Origin: Thermoplasmata archaeon
GTDB taxonomy: Archaea > Thermoplasmatota > Thermoplasmata > Thermoplasmatales > Thermoplasmataceae
Assembly: GCA_021804185.1 (NCBI GenBank)
Contig: JAJZKL010000008.1
Span: 1-10,664 of the forward strand
DNA: 10,664 bases
Direction: 5' to 3'
In this document: positions 5,896-10,664 of the stretch, piece after piece
Position numbering within the stretch: position 1 is the first letter of the stretch
Layout of the letters: each line of letters begins with the position of its first letter
Made by a program: the position numbers and the translations under genes
The notes under the pieces: generated by a model
What the model saw: the letters and a program-made list of their open reading frames with translations, nothing else
Databases searched by the model: none
Told to the model about the DNA's origin: nothing

Positions 5896-7386
5896 TCATT
5901 GAGTAACTTTCCCAGTCTGGCTCCTGCGTAATGAGTCTATTGGGACAAAATAGGAATCAATGCCCATTTTCCTGGCAATTGCAGCGGCATAAGCACTCTG
6001 GAGGCCTTTGGTGCAGTAAAAAACCACAGGCTTGCCCAGGTGCCCTTTATGGACCAGGGTATCTTTCAACTGCTTGAGCCCTATGTTAACTGCACCAGGG
6101 TAGTGCCACTCCCTGAAGTCGAGTGGACTCCTCAGATCAAATGTAAATGCGCCTTCAGGAATTTCATTGGAAATCAGGCTGGATCTTTGAAGCGAGTCAA
6201 TGACATCATCTATTTCCGAAGCGCTTATCTGAACCCTTGAATTGACCATATCTTCAATACCAAGCAAGTTGGAAAAATCTGATTTTATTATCTCAGGATC
6301 TGCTCTCAGCACAATTTCCTGAGAGAAGAGTGAACAGAACTCCCCCATGCTTGTTTCAGGAAATGTTCCAATCTTTCTGGCTACCTCTGTGATCTCGTCC
6401 TTATCCATGCCCACGAGAGGCCTGAAAACTGGAAAATCGAATCCGGCATTTATGGCCATAAGATTGGCCGGGGTCTGGGAAGAAACCTGCCCTATTGATT
6501 CTCCTGTTACTATGCCATTCCCATTTTTTTCCAAAGCGATCCGCTTTGCTATTTCATAAAGAGACCTCTTGTATGTAATGTTAGGGATTCGGACTTTTCC
6601 TGAGAGGAGGATTTCTTCCAGCAGTGGAGTACCGTCCACAATATTGATGGATGGGAGGTATCCGCTTGACCAGTATTTAATGAGGGGTTTTATTGATTTA
6701 AGGAATTCAACAGTGTCTTGAGGATGTGCCAGCGAGATGAAAACATAATCCACCATGCATCCTCTCTTAAGAAGATACCATGCCGCAACAGGGCTATCTA
6801 TACCCCCAGATACCAGTGCAGCTACCCTGCCTTCGGATCCTATGGGCAAACCTCCGGGGCCACTCTGGGATTCAGTGAAAATATATGCTCTGTTGTCCCT
6901 CACTTCAACATTAATCTCCAGATCAGGATTGACAAGGTCTACCCCGCTCGAATAACTGTAAAGAGAGTCACCTACTGCCCTTGCAATATCCATGGATGTA
7001 AAGCTCTGGCCCCCTGCCCTTCTGGCCCTAACAGCAAACTTTTTTCCTTTCAACTGCATCGGGAAGCGGGATTTGCAGTAGTCTATAATGTCTTCCAGAG
7101 AACTTATTCTGATCTCAGTTGCATGCGAGAATGACTTGATCCCCATTGTCCTTGAAAGTGCGGATCTGACCTTTACTTCAGACTGAAAACCGCTGACAAA
7201 AATCCTCCCGCGTGAACTCCTTATTTCGCAACTGTCTCCCAGTCTGGACAGTAGCTCCCTGAAGTTGGTCCTGATCTTGCCCTCCATCATTCCCCTTGCG
7301 CGCTTGCCTTTTATTCCAACCTCTGCATAGCGCAGAATAAAAACAGAATTTTCCTCTGGGACAGCGTCAGATTCACTCATAGGCAT
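5896..7386 (-). CDS. thiI: tRNA 4-thiouridine synthetase ThiI with rhodanese domain
   Basis: ThiI adenylates U8 of tRNA and exchanges the oxygen for sulfur to form 4-thiouridine, and in many organisms also feeds sulfur to thiamine thiazole synthesis. The 496-residue protein has the full bacterial-style layout: an N-terminal ferredoxin-like and THUMP region (about 15-175), the PP-loop SGGIDSPVAA (193-202), the GESIGQVSSQT motif (295-305), Cys351 in GEFCSLF, and a C-terminal rhodanese domain (about 400-490) with Cys458 in FYCTKGLQS. In E. coli ThiI, the equivalents Cys344 and Cys456 form the catalytic disulfide and persulfide, and the spacing agrees (107 against 112). All key residues are present. 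Many archaeal ThiI proteins lack the rhodanese domain. The ATG overlaps the stop of the upstream HemQ-like gene by one base (TGATG), so translation is coupled. An alternative ATG two codons in is possible. Confidence 0.95.
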   Translation of the reverse strand: MPMSESDAVPEENSVFILRYAEVGIKGKRARGMMEGKIRTNFRELLSRLGDSCEIRSSRGRIFVSGFQSEVKVRSALSRTMGIKSFSHATEIRISSLEDIIDYCKSRFPMQLKGKKFAVRARRAGGQSFTSMDIARAVGDSLYSYSSGVDLVNPDLEINVEVRDNRAYIFTESQSGPGGLPIGSEGRVAALVSGGIDSPVAAWYLLKRGCMVDYVFISLAHPQDTVEFLKSIKPLIKYWSSGYLPSINIVDGTPLLEEILLSGKVRIPNITYKRSLYEIAKRIALEKNGNGIVTGESIGQVSSQTPANLMAINAGFDFPVFRPLVGMDKDEITEVARKIGTFPETSMGEFCSLFSQEIVLRADPEIIKSDFSNLLGIEDMVNSRVQISASEIDDVIDSLQRSSLISNEIPEGAFTFDLRSPLDFREWHYPGAVNIGLKQLKDTLVHKGHLGKPVVFYCTKGLQSAYAAAIARKMGIDSYFVPIDSLRRSQTGKVTQ

Positions 7387-8045
7387 CAGAATTTTAATTC
7401 ATCCTGGTAAATTCCCACAAATATCGGGTATTCCTTTGTGATCCATTTCCTCTGTTTTGCCTCCCTGAGCCTTTGTGTAACATGTGACCAGTCGGTCAGG
7501 GAGTCTGTTTCATACATGACTATGAACTCCTGATCACCGATTCCGTAGGAATACGTTGTATATGATCTGATATCACTGTTTTCCGGATCATTGACGGCCA
7601 TCGAGATATGCTCTGACATGATTCTCTTTCTTTCCTCAGAGGGCTCCAGATACCAGGTGGGATCCTTGATCATAGGGTAGGCAATAAAGTATTTCTTGGG
7701 AGTGAACCTGAGCGTGTCATCAAGAGTTGTCCCATTTCTGGCATAAGGTGAATGCTCATAAAGCGCAAACATGCTATACTGGGCATCTGCATAACCCATA
7801 AATGAAAAATTAAGAATCTGCTTTGTCCGGACCAGATCTTCTGATCTTCTTGAGGAAAACCAGAATATGATATCCGAATCCCATCTCATCGATTCATAGT
7901 TCCTGAAATTCAAGAGACCGGAGGGGAGACTCTTCAATGATTTGATGAATGAATCCGTCACAGAGGATGAGACCTCATTCCTGTGCAGATAAAAATTGCT
8001 ATTGAAACGGTATGTGATGACCATCGTCTTTATTTCATCATCCAT
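7386..8045 (-). CDS. Chlorite dismutase/HemQ-family protein, probable coproheme decarboxylase
   Basis: This 219-residue protein matches the chlorite dismutase family: YPMIKDPTWYLEPSEERKRIMSEH followed by TTYSYGIGDQEFIVMYETD and a closing LREAKQRKWITKEYPIFVG. Tyr123 and Lys127 (YPMxK) correspond to the tyrosine and lysine of HemQ/ChdC needed to decarboxylate coproheme III to heme b. His146 in the SEH motif is the likely proximal heme ligand. This points to heme synthesis rather than chlorite detoxification, although archaeal members are less studied and a peroxidase role cannot be excluded. It would act in the cytoplasm. The start at 8045 is supported by AAGGAG at 8054-8059, 8 bases upstream. 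It is first in an operon with thiI, overlapping it by one base. Functional choice within the family is moderate; the family itself is clear. Confidence 0.88.
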   Translation of the reverse strand: MDDEIKTMVITYRFNSNFYLHRNEVSSSVTDSFIKSLKSLPSGLLNFRNYESMRWDSDIIFWFSSRRSEDLVRTKQILNFSFMGYADAQYSMFALYEHSPYARNGTTLDDTLRFTPKKYFIAYPMIKDPTWYLEPSEERKRIMSEHISMAVNDPENSDIRSYTTYSYGIGDQEFIVMYETDSLTDWSHVTQRLREAKQRKWITKEYPIFVGIYQDELKF

Positions 8046-8079
8046 AGAAAAAACTCCTTTATGTGTATCACTTCATCAG

Positions 8080-8134
8080 ATATATCTTGTTTGAATGACA
8101 GATACTTCATACGCCGGTGATCTTAATATTATTA
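8080..8134 (-). promoter_or_regulatory. Candidate promoter region of the HemQ-like/thiI operon
   Basis: Two TATA-like stretches precede the gene on the minus strand: GATATATC near 8079-8086 and AATAATATTAA near 8121-8131. The nearer one would place the start of the mRNA around 8058, cutting into the AAGGAG site at 8054-8059. The farther one would leave a leader of about 55 bases that includes the whole site, and is therefore slightly preferred. Confidence 0.3.
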
Positions 8135-8166
8135 TCTTTCTGAATTTAAACACCACTGTTATTATT

Positions 8167-8181
8167 TGTTCTGTAAGAACA
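8167..8181. promoter_or_regulatory. TGTTCT-GTA-AGAACA palindrome between two divergent operons
   Basis: A perfect 6-base inverted repeat with a 3-base spacer lies near the middle of the 211-base divergent region, about 90 bases before the dioxygenase start and 120 bases before the HemQ-like start. It is not purely AT, unlike its surroundings. A regulator binding site is possible, but one repeat of this size is not rare by chance in 200 bases. Confidence 0.3.
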
Positions 8182-8216
8182 TATGCCTGTGGAATGCTAA
8201 CAATTAACTTATATCG

Positions 8217-8241
8217 AATTAATAAAATATTTATATTAATT
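8217..8241 (+). promoter_or_regulatory. TATA box and overlapping AT-rich inverted repeat of the homogentisate operon
   Basis: The region AATATTTATAT (8226-8236) is a strong TATA box centred about 26 bases before the ATG at 8257, giving a leaderless transcript; no Shine-Dalgarno sequence is present. It lies inside an inverted repeat with 8-base arms (AATTAATA at 8217-8224, TATTAATT at 8234-8241, 9-base spacer). That position would suit an Lrp- or MarR-like repressor, though AT richness makes such repeats easier to find by chance. Confidence 0.55.
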
Positions 8242-8256
8242 AGATAATACATAGGC

Positions 8257-9342
8257 ATGGATTATGGAGATGTTTTCAATTCTGTTGACGCCGTTGAATA
8301 TTATGTTGGCTCCGCAAGACAGTGGGCCTATTACCACAGGCATGCACTTGGTTTCGATCTGGTAGGATATGCCGGACCTGAAACGGGTGTCAGGGACAGG
8401 GTTTCTTATCTGATGAAACAGGGAAACGTAAAAATGATATTTACCAGCTTCCTCAATTACACTTCACCAATAGCAGATCACGTAAAGTACCACGGAGACG
8501 GAGTAAGAGACATATCAATGAAGGTTGACAACCTTGGAGACACTATTGATTTTATAAAACAGAAAGGCGTAGCAAAGTATGACGCGCCAAAGAAGATTAA
8601 AACTGGCAACGGAACTCTTAATGTGGCCACTCTAAGAAGCTATGGAGAAACCCTGCACACCCTGAATGATTATTCTGAGTATGAGGATAATCTTCCTCCT
8701 GGTTTTCAGGAGGTTGGCCAGAAGGGAAAACCATCGGGCCTGAAAAAAATCGACCATATTGTGGGAAATGTTGAGGACAAAATGATGGACCCATGGGTCA
8801 ACTATTACGTAAAAGGACTGGGGTTTGACCAGCTTATTAGCTTCGATGACAAGGATATCAGCACAGAATATTCATCACTTCGTTCAAAGGTTGTTCACTA
8901 TGGAAACAGAAGGATAATTTTCCCAATAAATGAACCCGCAATAGGCCTGAAGAAGTCCCAAATACAGGAATATCTGGATTATTACAATTCGCCTGGAGTG
9001 CAGCATATCGCTATAGAGACCGACAATATAATAAAAACAGTTGAGGACCTCTCCTCGAGAGGTGTGGAATTTCTCAGCACTCCCCATGTCTACTATGAGA
9101 CTATGCCGGAAAGGGTCGGAAAAATAGACGAGAAGCTAGAAGATCTGGAGAGGCTGAACATACTTGTGGACAGAGATGATGATGGATATCTGCTTCAGAT
9201 ATTCACAAAACCTGTGGGAGACAGGCCAACGTTTTTCTATGAGATAATTCAGAGAAAGGGTGCCACATCTTTTGGGAAGGGAAACTTTAAGGAGCTCTTC
9301 AAATCAATAGAATTAGAACAGGCCAAGAGAGGAAACCTTTAA
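8257..9342 (+). CDS. hpd: 4-hydroxyphenylpyruvate dioxygenase
   Basis: This Fe(II) enzyme converts 4-hydroxyphenylpyruvate and O2 to homogentisate and CO2, the committed step of tyrosine breakdown by the homogentisate route. The 361-residue protein has the expected two vicinal-oxygen-chelate halves. The C-terminal half holds the metal triad: His167 (KKIDHIVGNV), His250 (GVQHIAIETDN) and Glu329 (PTFFYEIIQR). It ends with the family's signature SFGKGNFKELFKSIE. Length is usual for bacterial and archaeal members. The ATG at 8257 lies about 26 bases from a strong TATA box, fitting a leaderless message, and it opens the operon. Its TAA stop overlaps the next gene's ATG (TAATG), so fumarylacetoacetase translation is coupled to it. 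The assignment is firm because all ligands are present and the two following genes belong to the same pathway. Confidence 0.96.
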   Translation: MDYGDVFNSVDAVEYYVGSARQWAYYHRHALGFDLVGYAGPETGVRDRVSYLMKQGNVKMIFTSFLNYTSPIADHVKYHGDGVRDISMKVDNLGDTIDFIKQKGVAKYDAPKKIKTGNGTLNVATLRSYGETLHTLNDYSEYEDNLPPGFQEVGQKGKPSGLKKIDHIVGNVEDKMMDPWVNYYVKGLGFDQLISFDDKDISTEYSSLRSKVVHYGNRRIIFPINEPAIGLKKSQIQEYLDYYNSPGVQHIAIETDNIIKTVEDLSSRGVEFLSTPHVYYETMPERVGKIDEKLEDLERLNILVDRDDDGYLLQIFTKPVGDRPTFFYEIIQRKGATSFGKGNFKELFKSIELEQAKRGNL

Positions 9343-10253
9343 TGAAATTATTCAGAGTAGTTACTGACGAAGGACCGAAATGTGCGGTGGAACATGGAGA
9401 TGCACTTTACGATATAGGTGCTATCCTGGAGAGTGACCCGCCTGACGGTTCACGCTCTTTTTACGGATGGTTTTCTTCCAATCAACAGAAGCTGATCAAA
9501 AAGATTGGTGACGGAATTGAACAGGAGGCTGCAATCACACCTAATTCCTATCAGATCCCTGTTCATGGGCTGAACCAGATTAGAGACTTCTATGCTTTTG
9601 AAATGCATGTCAAGAATTCCAGAGCCCTGAGAAACCAGGAGGTCCCAAAGGAGTGGTACGAGGTCCCAGCTTACTATTACTCAGGCACATCAGGGGTCAT
9701 ACCCAGCGGACATAACCTGAAATATCCAAGATTTTCAAAGGAACTTGACTATGAGCTAGAGGTTGCTGCAGTAATCGGAAGAGAGGGCAGAGATATACCA
9801 AGGGGTGACGTCTGGAACCATATTTTCGGATTCCTTCTTGTCAGTGACTGGAGTGCAAGAGATCAGCAGAGAAAGGAGATGGCCATTGGACTCGGCCCAT
9901 CCAAATCCAAGGATTTTGCCACAACATTCGGATACAGCTTGACTACAGCCGATGAGATCAAAGCTAAAATAAATTCTGACGGGAAGATAGTTGAATCTGT
10001 TTGGGCATATGTTAATGGGAAGGAATATTCCCGTGGAAATCTTGTGGACATGTACTGGACATTCCAGGATATCATCAGCTGGGCATCAACTGACTGCACA
10101 CTAAAACCGGGCGATGTCATAATGAGCGGAACGGTTGGGAATGGATGTATCCTCGAAAGAAGCAAATCTGGAATGAACTGGCTTAAGCCAGGAGATACCG
10201 TTGAATTCGGGTCAGATTCCATGGGGCGCTTAAAAACAGAAATAGTGGAGTGA
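9342..10253 (+). CDS. fah: Fumarylacetoacetase (fumarylacetoacetate hydrolase family)
   Basis: This enzyme hydrolyses fumarylacetoacetate to fumarate and acetoacetate, the last step of tyrosine catabolism. The 303-residue protein has a small N-terminal domain (about 1-75) and the FAH catalytic fold. Catalytic and metal-binding residues match mammalian FAH in order and spacing: Asp82 and His89 in RDFYAFEMH (Asp126/His133 in the mouse enzyme), Glu138 and Glu140 in DYELEVA, Asp169 in SDWSARD, and Lys190 in SKDFATTFG. It is shorter than the roughly 420-residue animal enzyme, as is common in prokaryotes. FAH-family proteins also include other hydrolases and decarboxylases, but its place between the dioxygenase genes makes fumarylacetoacetase the best call. 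The start overlaps the previous stop by one base; the next gene starts 5 bases after its TGA. Confidence 0.9.
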   Translation: MKLFRVVTDEGPKCAVEHGDALYDIGAILESDPPDGSRSFYGWFSSNQQKLIKKIGDGIEQEAAITPNSYQIPVHGLNQIRDFYAFEMHVKNSRALRNQEVPKEWYEVPAYYYSGTSGVIPSGHNLKYPRFSKELDYELEVAAVIGREGRDIPRGDVWNHIFGFLLVSDWSARDQQRKEMAIGLGPSKSKDFATTFGYSLTTADEIKAKINSDGKIVESVWAYVNGKEYSRGNLVDMYWTFQDIISWASTDCTLKPGDVIMSGTVGNGCILERSKSGMNWLKPGDTVEFGSDSMGRLKTEIVE

Positions 10254-10258
10254 TTGTT

Positions 10259-10664
10259 ATGGTGTATTATGTAAGAAAAGGAAAAATTCCTGAATTCAGG
10301 CATACCTATGACAGCAGGGACAACATTCTCAAAGAGGAACTGTTTGGGGAAGAGAGCTTTGATGGCCCGTATTCTCTGCTCTATCACAGGACAGAACCGA
10401 CGAGAGTTATATCAGTCAGTGGTGAGAGAAAACCGGAAATCTCAATGGGATTAACGGAGAACAGGCTTCACAGGCACATTAAGGGATATGAGCTTAAGCG
10501 CTCAGGAAATTTCATCACAGGAAGGGTTGATCTTCTGGTCAACTCCAAGCTCAAGATTGGCATGCTTAAACCGGAACACAGCTCTGTAAATCTTTACAGA
10601 AATGCCTATTATGATGAGATATTTTTCATACATGAAGGTTCTGGGAAAATAACAACTCCACTAT
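10259..10664 (+). CDS. hmgA: Homogentisate 1,2-dioxygenase, N-terminal part (cut at right edge)
   Basis: This enzyme opens the ring of homogentisate with O2 to give maleylacetoacetate. The frame runs from an ATG at 10259 to the window edge, 135 complete codons. The translation begins MVYYVRKGKIPEFRHTYDSRD and contains YHRTEPTRV and, near the end, YRNAYYDEIFFIHEGSGKITTPL, which matches the cupin-like N-terminal domain of the family (RNA..DE..F.H.G.G). The catalytic iron ligands lie in the missing C-terminal half, so activity cannot be judged. A GGAG at 10247-10250, 8 bases before the ATG and inside the end of the previous gene, serves as ribosome-binding site. Position directly after the hydroxyphenylpyruvate dioxygenase and fumarylacetoacetase genes supports the call strongly. 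Confidence 0.88.
   Translation, partial: MVYYVRKGKIPEFRHTYDSRDNILKEELFGEESFDGPYSLLYHRTEPTRVISVSGERKPEISMGLTENRLHRHIKGYELKRSGNFITGRVDLLVNSKLKIGMLKPEHSSVNLYRNAYYDEIFFIHEGSGKITTPL

Noticed and set aside
6718..7134. 138-residue plus-strand open frame inside thiI
   Set aside because: It lies opposite the conserved PP-loop and THUMP coding region of thiI and has no recognisable motif or ribosome-binding site.
8076..8258. 60-residue open frame on the minus strand in the divergent intergenic region
   Set aside because: It is a by-product of AT-rich promoter DNA; it covers the homogentisate-operon TATA box and both palindromes, has no ribosome-binding site, and its composition is Ile/Tyr-rich as expected of translated AT-rich DNA.
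9863..10387. 174-residue open frame antisense to fumarylacetoacetase and homogentisate dioxygenase
   Set aside because: Both sense-strand genes are strongly supported by motifs and operon structure; the antisense product shows no domain pattern and no start signals.

Overview
The window looks like chromosomal DNA from a Thermoplasmatales-like (acidophilic, wall-less) archaeon. The evidence is archaeal TATA boxes about 26-30 bases before several start codons, implying leaderless mRNAs, a Bat-type HTH_10 regulator, heavy use of AGA/AGG and ATA codons, poly-T terminators, and a secreted protein dense in N-glycosylation sequons. The lineage is an inference; there is no rRNA or tRNA gene here. Eleven protein genes were recognised, two of them cut by the window edges. 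No insertion sequence, CRISPR array, tRNA or prophage signature was seen, and no gene-free stretch exceeds about 210 bases.

Left part (1-3483, all minus strand). A small two-helix membrane protein (735-1214) is followed 6 bases later by the N-terminal part of an APC-type amino acid permease that runs off the left edge. Upstream of these, and separated by a poly-T terminator, is a two-gene operon. It encodes a secreted cupredoxin-like protein with a CuA-like Cys loop but no canonical second histidine (2809-3483), then a protein of about 12-13 membrane helices carrying a CxCxxC motif (start corrected to 2794).

Middle (3484-5886, plus strand). The cupredoxin operon is divergent from a Cys-containing Bat/HTH_10 regulator (3606-4223). 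The roughly 120-base gap between them contains several CCTTA/TAAGG elements, and one 12-base string from it recurs upstream of the next gene. That next gene encodes an unrecognised 384-residue coiled-coil protein (4352-5506). It is followed at 11 bases by a DCC-family (DUF393) thiol-disulfide protein (5518-5886).

Right part. On the minus strand, a chlorite dismutase/HemQ-family protein (7386-8045) overlaps by one base a full-length ThiI with THUMP, PP-loop and rhodanese domains (5896-7386). Divergent from them is a tightly packed tyrosine/homogentisate catabolic operon: 4-hydroxyphenylpyruvate dioxygenase, fumarylacetoacetase, and the start of homogentisate 1,2-dioxygenase, which runs off the right edge. 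Together these three convert 4-hydroxyphenylpyruvate to homogentisate, maleylacetoacetate and finally fumarate plus acetoacetate. A maleylacetoacetate isomerase is not in the window.

The most interesting parts are the cupredoxin/CxCxxC-membrane-protein operon with its divergent Cys-containing regulator and shared motif, and the HemQ-like/ThiI pair. The rest is recognisable metabolism.
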